A DNA stretch of 35,417 bases from Planctomycetota bacterium (GTDB taxonomy: Bacteria; Planctomycetota; Planctomycetia; Isosphaerales; Isosphaeraceae), in contig JAJYWB010000065.1 in assembly GCA_021791715.1 (NCBI GenBank), positions 1 to 35,417 of the forward strand, read 5' to 3'. Made by a program: the position numbers and the translations under genes. The notes beneath the pieces were generated by a model, which worked only from the letters and a program-made list of their open reading frames with translations, was not told where the DNA came from and did no database searches. Position 1 is the first letter of the stretch, and each line of letters starts with the position of its first letter. This document shows, one piece after another, positions 24,473 through 33,189 of this stretch.

Positions 24473-25237
24473 TTACACGTCGTCGTCGTCGAGGCCGACG
24501 AAACGACCGCCGTCGACGCGGAACCAGCTCCCTGTGGCGAAATCGGTTCCTTCAAGCAAATAGAGGATGAAGTTGTTGAGATCGTCGGGGGTACCGTGGC
24601 GTTCGAGCGGGGTTTTGGCGACGATCGCGGCGAGTTCGGTTTTGGTGTAATCGACGGGTGGAGCGATCATCGCGGGTTGAACGAGATTGACGTGAATTCG
24701 CGGAGCGAGTTCGCGAGCGAGCGCCGCGGTGAGCGTTTTGAGCGCCCCCTTGGCGACGAGATACGGAAGATAATGCTTATATGGGCGGTCACTTGCCCAA
24801 TCGCCGACGAAAACGATTTTTCCGGCGATCTCTTCGTCTTGTTTTGGAAGGATCATTGAGCGGGCCGAGGCGATCGCCGCGTGGTACGCGGTCGCGAGGT
24901 TTCCGGCGATCATCCGGTCGAAATCGGCGGGTTCGAGCGTATCGAAGGGAGTTCTTTGAAAAACGCTCGCCATCGCGACGAGGACGTCGATTCGGCCCCA
25001 CGCCGAGACGGTCTCGGCGACGGCGTTCTCGGCTTCGGCCGCGTGCGATAAATCGGCTTCGATCGCGATCGCGTTCGCTCCCAGGGCTTCGATCGAGGAG
25101 ACGGTCTGTTCGACCGCCGAGCGGTTGGAACGGTAGGTAAGAGCGACGTTCATGCCGCGGCGCGCGAGCTTGATCGCGAGTTCGCCGCCGACCCTCCGTC
25201 CCCCCGTCACGAGCGCCGATTTGCCTTGAAGATTCAT
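24473..25237 (-). CDS. SDR-family oxidoreductase (pteridine reductase/FolM-like)
   Basis: This 254-residue short-chain dehydrogenase has the cofactor motif VTGGRRVGG (10-18), the Arg-rich form seen in NADPH-dependent pteridine reductases. It also has the Tyr159-x-x-x-Lys163 pair in YLVAKGALKTL and the C-terminal TGSWFRVDGGRFVG. The usual NNAS strand end is replaced by VAMAS, and the catalytic Ser region reads FVGDWASD, so the active site deviates from classical members. A dihydropteridine substrate is only a suggestion. The ATG overlaps the stop of the upstream adenosyltransferase gene as ATGA, so the two are co-translated. It ends in a run of five acidic residues (LDDDDV). Confidence 0.85.
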   Translation of the reverse strand: MNLQGKSALVTGGRRVGGELAIKLARRGMNVALTYRSNRSAVEQTVSSIEALGANAIAIEADLSHAAEAENAVAETVSAWGRIDVLVAMASVFQRTPFDTLEPADFDRMIAGNLATAYHAAIASARSMILPKQDEEIAGKIVFVGDWASDRPYKHYLPYLVAKGALKTLTAALARELAPRIHVNLVQPAMIAPPVDYTKTELAAIVAKTPLERHGTPDDLNNFILYLLEGTDFATGSWFRVDGGRFVGLDDDDV

Positions 25238-25788
25238 CGAGAAACGCCTTTCCAGACGACGTCCGCCGTTTCCGAGGAGCGATTGATCGCCCGCGCCAAA
25301 ACGAAGAGCCAATCGCCCAGGCGATTAAGGTAAATGATCATGTTATTACAAACGTGTTCGTTTGTATGACGCGAAAGCTCGACGATTTCGCGTTCCGCGC
25401 GGCGGCAGATCGTGCGGGAAAAGTGAACTCCGGCGGCCGCGGCGGTTCCCGCGGGGAGGATGAAATTCGCGAGCGGTTCGAGGCTCGCTTCGAGTTCGTC
25501 GATCTCATGTTCAAGACGTTCGATTCGATCGCGGCCGATCAATCCCTGAAACGGCCCCGAGGGGTCGGGATCGGCGAGCCCCGAACCGACTAGGAACAAT
25601 TCTTCCTGCACGCGCGCCAGGAGTTTGTCGAATTCGGCGGGCAAACCGTTCGCTCGCGCGACTCCAATCGACGCGTTGAGTTCGTCGACCGTTCCGTAAG
25701 CCTCGATGCGCGGGTCGTCTTTGGGGATCCGACGCGAACCGAGCAAACCCGTCGTTCCATCATCGCCTGTTTTTGTGTAGATCTTCAT
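25234..25788 (-). CDS. PduO-type cob(I)yrinic acid a,c-diamide/cobalamin adenosyltransferase
   Basis: This enzyme transfers the 5'-deoxyadenosyl group from ATP to cob(I)alamin to make coenzyme B12. The 184-residue protein has the PduO-type marks: MKIYTKTGDDGTTGLLGSRR (ATP loop), YGTVDELNASIGVAR, RTICRRAEREIVELS and YLNRLGDWLFVLARAIN near the C-terminus. Length is normal and no residue appears missing. The ATG at 25788 begins at the conserved N-terminus; upstream in-frame codons add unrelated sequence. The ribosome site is poor, with AAGGA lying too far away. It is the first gene of a two-gene unit with the SDR gene (ATGA overlap), and the TolB-like gene is divergent. Confidence 0.94.
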   Translation of the reverse strand: MKIYTKTGDDGTTGLLGSRRIPKDDPRIEAYGTVDELNASIGVARANGLPAEFDKLLARVQEELFLVGSGLADPDPSGPFQGLIGRDRIERLEHEIDELEASLEPLANFILPAGTAAAAGVHFSRTICRRAEREIVELSRHTNEHVCNNMIIYLNRLGDWLFVLARAINRSSETADVVWKGVSR

Positions 25789-25920
25789 GAAATGCGTATC
25801 GCTTCCTTCGAGATTCGTAACCTGGGCCGCGAACGGTCGCGGCGGTAACCAAATGATCCGCACGGGTTGGAAAGATTCGACCCGAGGGTGGAATCGACGA
25901 CCGCTCTCGATCAAAGTTTT

Positions 25921-25937
25921 CCGAGAATCGTTCTCGG
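25921..25937. promoter_or_regulatory. Palindrome between divergent genes
   Basis: CCGAGAA and TTCTCGG form a perfect seven-base-pair dyad around TCG, midway between the divergent adenosyltransferase and TolB-like genes. It is a possible operator for either. Confidence 0.35.
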
Positions 25938-25983
25938 TCGGCGCCGAGCGTTCGTCGGGCCGGCGTGCGGCGGTCCACGCGAT

Positions 25984-25989
25984 TATAAT
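25984..25989 (+). promoter_or_regulatory. Candidate -10 (TATAAT) for the TolB-like gene
   Basis: A perfect TATAAT lies 76 bases before the ATG at 26065. No -35 hexamer resembling the consensus stands 16-18 bases upstream, so an activator would be needed or the match is chance. Confidence 0.4.
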
Positions 25990-26064
25990 AGACGAAAGGT
26001 TAGATTCGGCGAGAGCCCCGGCCGGTCGCGCCGCGGCTCGGCGACGATCGAAGGGAATTCATCA

Positions 26065-27093
26065 ATGCTTGTGCTGCTTACGCTTTGGCTCGTCGCGGCG
26101 GGGGATTCGGGTTCGGCGAGCGCGGAAGAGGTCGCACGGTTGGAGGGGGCGCATTTATCGAACGTCCGCCAGGTCACCTCGGGTTTCTCGAAGGCCGGCG
26201 AGGGTTATTTTCGACCCGACGGTCGCGCGATCATCTTCCAGGCGGCGAAGATCGGATCGGACGATTATCAGATTTACACGCTCGATTTAGAAGCCGGAGC
26301 GAAGCCGAGGCTCGTCAGCACGGGTAAAGGCAAGTGTACGTGCTCGTATTATCATCCAAGTGGAAAGTCGATCTTGTTCGCGTCGACGCATCTCGCTGCC
26401 GATTCGGCGCGATCGGCGGAATCGAACGGGTCGGCCTCGCCGAAGGGGTCGCGATACAGCCGAGACGGCAGGTACGCGTGGGATTTTGACGAGCATATGG
26501 ATATCTTTTCGGCCGATCTCGACGGGTCGAATCTCGTTCGGTTGACCGACGCTCCGGGATACGACGCCGAGGGGAGTTATTCTCCCGACGGTAAAAAGAT
26601 CATCTTCACGTCGTTTCGCGACGGCGACGCCGAGATTTACATCATGGACGCCGACGGCAAGAATCCCAAACGGATCACGCATTCGAAGGGATACGACGGC
26701 GGACCGTTCTTCAGCCCCGACGGCAAACGGATCATTTATCGAAGCGATCGCAAAGGCAACGATCTCTTGCAAGTTTATATTAACAATGTTGAGGGAACGG
26801 ACGAGCGCCGGCTCACGTGGAACGACGGGGTGAACTGGGGGCCTTATTTTTATCCCGACGGCAAGCACGTTATTTACGCGACGTCGATCCACGGCCATCA
26901 AAATTATGAACTCTATCTGATGGACGATCGGGGCGATTATAAGGAGCGGATCACCTACGCCGAGGGTTTCGACGGCCTTCCCGTCTTCTCGAACGACGGC
27001 AAAAAGCTGCTTTGGACGTCGAAGGGACGCACCGCCGACAAGACGAGTCAATTGTTCATCGCCGATTTTTCGCTCGAACCGCGTAAACCGTGA
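26065..27093 (+). CDS. Secreted TolB/PD40-type beta-propeller protein
   Basis: This 342-residue protein has a short signal peptide (MLVLLTLWLVAAGDSGSASA) and then PD40 repeats. The blade signature recurs: FRPDGRAIIFQAA, YHPSGKSILFAS, YSPDGKKIIFTSFRDGDAEIYIMD, FSPDGKRIIYRSD, FYPDGKHVIYAT and FSNDGKKLLWTS. Between blades come lines such as YIMDADGKNPKRIT. This is the TolB C-terminal-like six-bladed propeller. Many planctomycete copies have no Tol-Pal partner, and none is seen here. AAGGGA lies upstream of the ATG at 26065; an in-frame ORF extends further but precedes the signal peptide and is unlikely. Role unknown beyond a periplasmic binding propeller. Confidence 0.88.
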   Translation: MLVLLTLWLVAAGDSGSASAEEVARLEGAHLSNVRQVTSGFSKAGEGYFRPDGRAIIFQAAKIGSDDYQIYTLDLEAGAKPRLVSTGKGKCTCSYYHPSGKSILFASTHLAADSARSAESNGSASPKGSRYSRDGRYAWDFDEHMDIFSADLDGSNLVRLTDAPGYDAEGSYSPDGKKIIFTSFRDGDAEIYIMDADGKNPKRITHSKGYDGGPFFSPDGKRIIYRSDRKGNDLLQVYINNVEGTDERRLTWNDGVNWGPYFYPDGKHVIYATSIHGHQNYELYLMDDRGDYKERITYAEGFDGLPVFSNDGKKLLWTSKGRTADKTSQLFIADFSLEPRKP

Positions 27094-27260
27094 TTCGCCC
27101 AAGAGGTCGTTTCGGCGTGACCGACGGTCGCCGATATCGACTGTGAACGATCGCCGAGAGGCGCCGTCGTGCGATCGAACTCGAGCCCGGCGGCGCCGAC
27201 CAAAGCGTAAACGATTTGTTTTATATTGAAATCAATATCGATCGAGACGAGGCGCGCGAA

Positions 27261-28979
27261 TCAGGGTTTGGGATCGTGATTGTTCGCCGAGGGACGACCG
27301 TCGAGGGGTTTGATCGCCTGTTCGACCGCCTCCATCAGGCGATCGATTCGGAAAGGTTTATACAAGACGGTTTGCAAACCTTCTTGGCGCGCCTTGACGA
27401 TCGAATGTTTGGGGTCGTAGCCGAAGCCCGTCATCAGGATGACGGGGGTTCCGGGGCGGACCTCCCTGATCTTATGAAACGTTTCGTATCCGTCCATATC
27501 GGGAAGACGGATGTCGACGAGGGCGGCCGAATAGCCCGTTTCGCGGGCGAGAGCGATCGCCTCGTGCGCGTCGCGCGCCGTCTCGACGATCGCCCCTTGG
27601 CGACCGAGGAGTTGATGCGCCGCCTTGCGGATCGATTCGTCGGAATCGGCGACGAGCAGCCGAGCCCCGGCGAGCCTTTGGGGGGGCTTGGGGTCGGCCT
27701 TGGGGGGCTCGTGGACGATCGTCGTGCCCACTTTCTGGATCAGCCCGCGGATCTCGCGGGCGTGATAAATAAGATGGCGCAAACGCGCGATTATTTCTTC
27801 ATCATGACCCGCGTATCGGTCGAGAACGCTCGTCGCGTCGCTGAGGATTCCGTCGAGCGGAAGCGCGAGTTCGCGGCTGATCGCGTCGACCGAGGCGGTC
27901 GCGGTGCTGAGCTTCTCGGCCTGTAAAAGTTCGAGAGTCGTCAACGCCGACGCGACGCTCCGCGCGTAGATCTCGAGAAAACGGCGATCGCGATCGTCGA
28001 ACGCGTTCGGTTGGGGGCTCTCGACGTTAAGCGTGCCGATCACCGTTCCGTGATAAATCAGCGGGACCGTGAGCGAGCTGCGCGCTCCTTCGGCGCCTTC
28101 GATATAAACCGGATCGATCGCCGTGTCGCCGCATAGATAACTTTGCCCCGTCGCGGCGACGAGCCCCGTCACTCCGTTCCCCTCCCGAACGGCGAACAGT
28201 TCGCGCTTGGCTGCGATCGGCGTCATCCCCTCGGTTAAAAGCGGAACGAGCCGCGACGTGTCGCGATCGAGCAGGCGGATCTCGATAAAATCAAGACCCA
28301 TCAAATCTTTCATGTGTCTTACAATATTATATTTTAGTAGATCGGTGCGTTCTTCGGGGTTGAGTTCGGAAAGTTCCTCGGGGGTGAGATCGGCGAGTTC
28401 CTCGCCGGCTTTGTGGATCGCGCTGAGTTTTTGTTCTTGCTGAATTTCGGATGTGATATCGCGTGTGAGCGCGATCATCTGGGTGAGTTTGCCGCGGCTA
28501 TCGAAAGCGGGATTGACGGTCACTTTGAGGTAGCGATTGGCGTCGACGCGGAGAACGGTTCCCGAGGATTGTTTGGACGCGGTCGCTGTGGTGAAGGGGC
28601 ACGGATCGGGGCCGATGACTTCGGGCGATCCCAGAGCCTTGTAAAACTTGACTCCGACGGGCTCGACCGCGGGATCGGCGACCCTTAGGAATTCGGGATT
28701 GCACCAAAGGACGTTGAGTTCGGGGTCGACGACCGCGACGCCGTCGGCGATCGTCGCGAGGATCTCATCCGCCTGAATCAGAGAACCAGCCCAGCGGACC
28801 GCGGAGAGACGCGATTGATCGATATAAACGCCCGCGAACGATTCCTTGCGCATCCGCGCCACGGCGCGTGCGACGGTTCGTTCGACGACGAAATCGAACC
28901 GATCGGCGAGGGCTTCTCGCATCATGCGATCGACCTCGGTATCGCGATCGATGACCAGGATTCGCGGTTTTTCCCCCAC
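27261..28979 (-). CDS. REC-PAS-GAF-pseudokinase-REC signalling protein
   Basis: This 572-residue cytoplasmic signalling protein has unusual composition. Residues 1-60 are a half receiver (ILVIDRDTEVDRMM, Asp54 in VYID) that breaks off before the later strands. PAS spans about 68-175, ending MIALTRDITSEIQQEQKLSA, and GAF about 185-350 (SSLTVPLIYHGTVIGTLNVES). A dimerisation-helix-like segment at about 355-420 reads ISRELALPLDGI where a kinase would have a phospho-accepting His. There is no ATPase domain. A complete receiver follows (about 437-560) with Asp445/Asp447, phospho-acceptor Asp489, Thr517 and Lys541. It therefore cannot phosphorylate itself and probably relays from another kinase. 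GTG at 28979 has AAGGAG ten bases upstream. Confidence 0.88.
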   Translation of the reverse strand: MGEKPRILVIDRDTEVDRMMREALADRFDFVVERTVARAVARMRKESFAGVYIDQSRLSAVRWAGSLIQADEILATIADGVAVVDPELNVLWCNPEFLRVADPAVEPVGVKFYKALGSPEVIGPDPCPFTTATASKQSSGTVLRVDANRYLKVTVNPAFDSRGKLTQMIALTRDITSEIQQEQKLSAIHKAGEELADLTPEELSELNPEERTDLLKYNIVRHMKDLMGLDFIEIRLLDRDTSRLVPLLTEGMTPIAAKRELFAVREGNGVTGLVAATGQSYLCGDTAIDPVYIEGAEGARSSLTVPLIYHGTVIGTLNVESPQPNAFDDRDRRFLEIYARSVASALTTLELLQAEKLSTATASVDAISRELALPLDGILSDATSVLDRYAGHDEEIIARLRHLIYHAREIRGLIQKVGTTIVHEPPKADPKPPQRLAGARLLVADSDESIRKAAHQLLGRQGAIVETARDAHEAIALARETGYSAALVDIRLPDMDGYETFHKIREVRPGTPVILMTGFGYDPKHSIVKARQEGLQTVLYKPFRIDRLMEAVEQAIKPLDGRPSANNHDPKP

Positions 28980-29211
28980 TCGCGCGAAACTCCTTCAATA
29001 AAGCGAACGTCCGCCCGTCGTGGGCGGTTCGCGTCCGCGTCGTTTCGCGTATCGTAACCCCCGCGAGAGTCGCTCGACAAGCATCACGCAGCGCGATCCT
29101 CGCTCGGACCGAGCGAAACGCCTTCTCGCGCAGCCTCAACGCCCCCTCGCTTGACACGCTTCTCACCGCACACTTAGCATCAAGCTACCTGAACGACCGA
29201 GGAGTTCGCCG

Positions 29212-29778
29212 ATGACGCTTTTGGATCGAATGACCGCGGCGCACGCGTCGCTTTTGATCGTCGACGTGCAAGAAAAACTCGCCCCGCTCGTCACTGAAAG
29301 CGAATCGCTCGTCGCCGCCGCGGTTCGACTTGTGCGGGGCGCAAAACTTCTTGATATCCCGATCTGGGCGACCGAGCAATATCCCAGGGGGCTCGGCGCG
29401 ACGGTTCCCGAACTCGCTTCGCTGATCCCGACACGCTGCTCGAAAACGACGTTTCATTGCACCGCGGTCCCCGAACTCGTCGAACAACTTCACGGGCTTC
29501 ATGTCCGCCACGTGACGGTCGCGGGGATCGAAACGCACGTCTGCGTGCTGCAAACGGCGCTCGAGTTGATGAAGCTCGGGTTCCGCGTGCAGGTTCCCGC
29601 CGACGCCACCTCATCGCGCGGCCGGATCGATTGGGAATTCGCGCTCCGCAGGCTCGAACTCGCGGGCGCCGTCGTCACCACGACCGAAACCATTCTATTC
29701 GAATGGCTCGAATCGTCGGATCATCCCAGGTTCAAAGAGTTCAGCGCGATGATCAAAAACGCTCGATCGGCGCTTTAA
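29212..29778 (+). CDS. Isochorismatase-family cysteine hydrolase
   Basis: This 188-residue protein has the cysteine-hydrolase triad: Asp18 in LLIVDVQEKL, Lys78 in CSKTTFHC and Cys111 in AGIETHVCVLQTALEL. The TEQYPRGLG segment and the late DATSSR are typical of the YcaC/isochorismatase-like subgroup. Members cleave amide or vinyl-ether bonds (nicotinamidase, carbamoylases, isochorismatase), so the exact substrate cannot be told. GAGGAG lies a few bases before the ATG. It is divergent from the REC-PAS-GAF-REC gene, and the aminotransferase gene follows 105 bases later on the same strand, separated by an AT-rich dyad. Confidence 0.9.
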   Translation: MTLLDRMTAAHASLLIVDVQEKLAPLVTESESLVAAAVRLVRGAKLLDIPIWATEQYPRGLGATVPELASLIPTRCSKTTFHCTAVPELVEQLHGLHVRHVTVAGIETHVCVLQTALELMKLGFRVQVPADATSSRGRIDWEFALRRLELAGAVVTTTETILFEWLESSDHPRFKEFSAMIKNARSAL

Positions 29779-29819
29779 ACCACGACGATCGATCGACGCC
29801 GTCCCGAACGAATCCATCA

Positions 29820-29850
29820 ATCGATAAAATCCAAGGTATATTTTATCGAT
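29820..29850. promoter_or_regulatory. 11-bp AT-rich dyad before the aminotransferase gene
   Basis: ATCGATAAAAT and ATTTTATCGAT form a perfect inverted repeat around nine bases, ending 33 bases before the ATG at 29884. It has no T-tract, so an operator is more likely than a terminator. Confidence 0.55.
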
Positions 29851-29883
29851 GAATAACGATAAAGATCAATAAGGAAAGATTTC

Positions 29884-31080
29884 ATGGCTCAATCGTCGCC
29901 GTCTTCAAGTTCGCTCAATCCGCCTCATCGTTTCCTTTTGGGGCCCGGGCCGAGCGACGTTCATCCCCGCGTGCTCGCGGCGCTTGGAATGCCTCTTCTT
30001 GGTCATCTTGATCCGACGTTCGTGGCGATCATGGATCAGACCCAGGCGCTGTTGCGGAGCGTTTTTCGAACCGAGAATCGGCTGACGATCGCGGTTTCGG
30101 GGACGGGTTCGGCGGGGATGGAGGCGGTCGTCGTCAATCTGATCGAACCGGGCGACAAGATGCTCGTTTGTGTGAACGGCGTGTTCGGCGGCAGGATGGT
30201 CGACGTCGCGGGACGAGCCGGCGCCGAAGTCGTTTCAATCGAACGGCCCTACGGCGAGGTTTTCGATCCCGAAGAGGTCGGCAAGGCGATCAAGGAACAT
30301 CGCCCCAAGGTCGTCGGTATCGTCCACGCCGAAACCTCGACCGGAGCGCTTCAGCCCGTCGACGAGATCGCCAAACTGGCGCACGAAGCAGGGGCGCTGA
30401 TCGCGATCGATACCGTGACGTCGCTCGGCGGAGTTCCCGTTGAGATCGACAAATGGGAGATCGACGCGGTTTACTCGGGTACCCAAAAATGCCTGAGCTG
30501 TCCGCCGGGGCTCGCTCCCGTCTCGTTCGGCCCCCGCGCCCTCGAAGCCATCCATCGACGTAAAACCAAAGTGCAAAGCTGGTATCTGGATATGACGATG
30601 ATCGAACGCTATTGGGGGGGCGATCGCTTTTATCATCATACCGCTCCAATCAGCATGAATTACGCGCTCCGCGAGGCGCTCCAGATCGTGATCGAAGAGG
30701 GGCTCGAAGAGAGGTTCGCTCGCCACAAGCTCAACCACGAGGCGCTCAAGGCGGGTTTGGCCGCGATGGGGATCGGTTACGCGACCGCCAAAGGACGCGA
30801 ACTTCCCCAGCTCAATTGCGTGACGATCCCCGCCGGAATCGACGACGCGACCGTCCGCGGCAGGCTGCTCAACGAATATGGAATCGAGATCGGCGGCGGC
30901 CTGGGATCGCTCAAGGGTAAAGCGTGGCGGATCGGCCTGATGGGATACGGATCGCGGCGCTCGAACGTCGCCTTGCTTTTGGCCGCGCTCGAGACGATCC
31001 TCGGCGAACTCGGACATCGGTTCGAGCGAGGCGCCGCTCTCGCCGCCGCGGGTATCGTTTATCGATCGGCGAAAGCATAA
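29884..31080 (+). CDS. Class V aminotransferase, alanine-glyoxylate/serine-pyruvate type
   Basis: This PLP enzyme of the AGXT/SPT group is 398 residues, normal length. It opens with HRFLLGPGPSDVHPRVLAALGMPLLGHLDP, followed by VSGTGSAGMEAVVVNL and VHAETSTGALQPVDEIAKLAHEAGALIAIDTVTSLGG, where Asp175 contacts the pyridine ring. The PLP Lys202 lies in YSGTQKCLSCPPGL. The C-terminal GIEIGGGLGSLKGKAWRIGLMGYGS fits too. Likely reactions are alanine plus glyoxylate, or serine plus pyruvate; the choice needs assay. AAGGAAAG precedes the ATG. An 11-bp dyad in the promoter region suggests specific regulation, and the isochorismatase-like gene upstream may share it. Confidence 0.93.
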   Translation: MAQSSPSSSSLNPPHRFLLGPGPSDVHPRVLAALGMPLLGHLDPTFVAIMDQTQALLRSVFRTENRLTIAVSGTGSAGMEAVVVNLIEPGDKMLVCVNGVFGGRMVDVAGRAGAEVVSIERPYGEVFDPEEVGKAIKEHRPKVVGIVHAETSTGALQPVDEIAKLAHEAGALIAIDTVTSLGGVPVEIDKWEIDAVYSGTQKCLSCPPGLAPVSFGPRALEAIHRRKTKVQSWYLDMTMIERYWGGDRFYHHTAPISMNYALREALQIVIEEGLEERFARHKLNHEALKAGLAAMGIGYATAKGRELPQLNCVTIPAGIDDATVRGRLLNEYGIEIGGGLGSLKGKAWRIGLMGYGSRRSNVALLLAALETILGELGHRFERGAALAAAGIVYRSAKA

Positions 31081-31329
31081 TTATACGACGACGGCCGAGC
31101 CGAGATCGGTCGATCCCCGGGGGGAGTTCGCTCGAAAAGATTACGCCGCGGCGGGATCGATATACAGGATTCTAAAAGAGTGATTATTTTTTTAGTGGAT
31201 CTCGCCGTGGCCGCGCGTTCTCTCGCGTCGAGCGTCGTTTGTTTTTGGGATCGGGGGATTCGGCTTTTTCCGATGTTTTTGATCGGCTCGGTTGGTTTTT
31301 CGGCGTGATCGACGGTAAGATGACGGGTT

Positions 31330-33189
31330 ATGCGAACTTCACACAATAATCCGATCTTGGATCGATCGCTCGTCGGCTTGGCCGCGCGCCTGGTTTTGAT
31401 CGTTTCGGGGCTTTCGTCGCTCGCCGGCGCCGAGGAATCAAAATGGGTGGAATCGATCGATATGGGGGACGGCGCGCGGAAGCCGGGTCGAATCGTGGCG
31501 ACGCGGGAGGGCGATTACGCGTTCAAGCCCGACGACGGATCGGCCGAGATCGCTCTTGAAGAGCCGCGGGTCGTCGAATTTGAATCGCGTCGATCGAAGT
31601 CCGATTCGGGCCAAGGATCGCCGCCGTTTCGCGTTCTCTTCGGGCTTGATCAACAGGTGTCGGGTCGGCTGATATCGCTTGATTCGGATCGGATCGCTTT
31701 CGATTTCGGCGGAGGAGCGGGGAGTTTATCGATCCGGCGTCGCGGCGCGCAGGCGCTTGTGCAACGACCGGGAGAGATCGAGATTTTTCAGGATTCGTTC
31801 GAGTCGCTCGTCGAAACGCGGCTCCGGATTGCCGGCGACGTTAAACTCACCGATCGTCGGCATGTCGGAGGAATGAAGGCGCTCAAGTTCGAGGGGTCGT
31901 CGGCTTCGATCGCGTTCAAGCCGGTCGAGCCGATCGGCTCGGGACGGTTTGAGATTTCTTATTATGATGATAATCACAAATTACCGAATCGTCGCCGGTT
32001 CGTCGAGCTTATTTTTCGAGGCGGAGAGGGGGGGAATCAGGCGATTCGCGTGAACTCGGGTTGGGGCGATTCGACTTTGGGGGTCGAGAGTCCCGACGGT
32101 CCGGGGCTCGCGGTGCAGCGGCTGGTTCGATCGGAGGGTTGGCATCGTTTGATCGTTCGATTCGGTCCCGATCGGACCGACGTTTCGGTCGACGGCGACG
32201 AACTGGCGTATGGATCGGGTCCGGCGGGAGCTTTGGTCGAAATCGGCGTGTCGACGCGTTCGACGGGCGCCGCTGACGAAGGCGGCAAGGACGGCTTTGA
32301 GGCGTTGTTCGACGACCTGCGGCTCGTGCGATTCGTCGAACCGACGGGGGTTTTGGAATGCGATCCCGCGCGCGACGAGGTTCGCCTGGTCGACGGCGAT
32401 CAACTGTTCGGATCGATTACATCGGCGGATCAAACATCGGTTTTAACGTCGATTTTGGGACGCGATATCAAAATCCCCTGGGCCGAGATTTCGGGGCTTT
32501 ATTTTCGCCGCGATCCGTCGGCGGGATCGATCGTCGAGGGGCGCTCGGCGCGGGTTGAATGGCGCAATTCGGCGAGCGACGATTCGCGCGATCTCGATCA
32601 ACTCGAGGGGGCGATCATCGGTCTAAGTGATCATGAAATCAAACTGGCGACACCTTACGCGGGGACGGTGTCGATCGCCCGCGATCGAGTGCGCAGGATT
32701 CGATTTTTGAACAGATGTAAACGGATCGTGCTCGATCCTTACCCGCGTCATTTAGGGAACGAGGTGTTCGCCGATCTGTTCCCGCCTCGTCCCGAGGGGC
32801 CCGCGTTCGAGACGACGGTCGATATTCCCGCCGATACGACATGGCGGAACGCGTCGATCGCGATCGACGCGGTTCAGGTCGTCGGGATCTCGGGAACGCC
32901 CACCTTTTCCGAAAAGGTGCGGAAGGGAGAGCTGCGGACGAACGTCAAGCTCGACGGTAAGGTGATTGATTATTTAAATCGGCATGTAACGACGAAGAAC
33001 GACTCTCCGATCAGGATTCGCGCCCCGATCACCGACGGGCTTTTGACGCCTGGTCGGCATACGATTCGGCTCGAACAGCTTCCCGACGGCGATTCCCCCT
33101 CCGAATACGACGATCTGGGGATTTTGGGGGTTGCGATCGAAGCCGACGCCGCGGGCGCGGCGGATTCGAACGGAGCGAGGCGACCTTGA
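31330..33189 (+). CDS. Large exported protein with LamG-like and C-terminal beta domain
   Basis: This 619-residue protein has a signal peptide ending near SLAGAEES (about residue 37). A basic beta region follows, with repeated phrases about 'residues regulated by the value' of Arg/Asp-rich strands (VSGRLISLDSDRIAFDFGGG). Then comes a concanavalin/LamG-like part (about 155-340: FEISYYDDNH, RFVELIFRGG, WHRLIVRFG, VSVDGDEL, ALFDDLRLVRF). A C-terminal beta domain (about 470-612) has FETTVDIPADTTWRNASIAIDAVQVVGISG and TPGRHTIRLEQLPD, resembling carbohydrate- or ligand-binding jelly rolls. I cannot name the family. The stop overlaps the TTG start of the DAC gene, so the two are coupled, although one product is exported and the other is cytoplasmic. 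Confidence 0.78.
   Translation: MRTSHNNPILDRSLVGLAARLVLIVSGLSSLAGAEESKWVESIDMGDGARKPGRIVATREGDYAFKPDDGSAEIALEEPRVVEFESRRSKSDSGQGSPPFRVLFGLDQQVSGRLISLDSDRIAFDFGGGAGSLSIRRRGAQALVQRPGEIEIFQDSFESLVETRLRIAGDVKLTDRRHVGGMKALKFEGSSASIAFKPVEPIGSGRFEISYYDDNHKLPNRRRFVELIFRGGEGGNQAIRVNSGWGDSTLGVESPDGPGLAVQRLVRSEGWHRLIVRFGPDRTDVSVDGDELAYGSGPAGALVEIGVSTRSTGAADEGGKDGFEALFDDLRLVRFVEPTGVLECDPARDEVRLVDGDQLFGSITSADQTSVLTSILGRDIKIPWAEISGLYFRRDPSAGSIVEGRSARVEWRNSASDDSRDLDQLEGAIIGLSDHEIKLATPYAGTVSIARDRVRRIRFLNRCKRIVLDPYPRHLGNEVFADLFPPRPEGPAFETTVDIPADTTWRNASIAIDAVQVVGISGTPTFSEKVRKGELRTNVKLDGKVIDYLNRHVTTKNDSPIRIRAPITDGLLTPGRHTIRLEQLPDGDSPSEYDDLGILGVAIEADAAGAADSNGARRP

Noticed and set aside
26287..27102. Minus-strand open frame over the TolB-like gene
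   Set aside because: It is an exact shadow of the propeller gene, Arg/Val/Ile-rich with no domain.
27160..27197. GGCGCCG...CGGCGCC stem between convergent genes
   Set aside because: The loop of 24 bases and lack of a T-tract make it an unconvincing terminator; GC-rich pairing is expected by chance here.
30235..31017. Minus-strand open frame over the aminotransferase
   Set aside because: It is the antisense shadow of a clear PLP enzyme gene.
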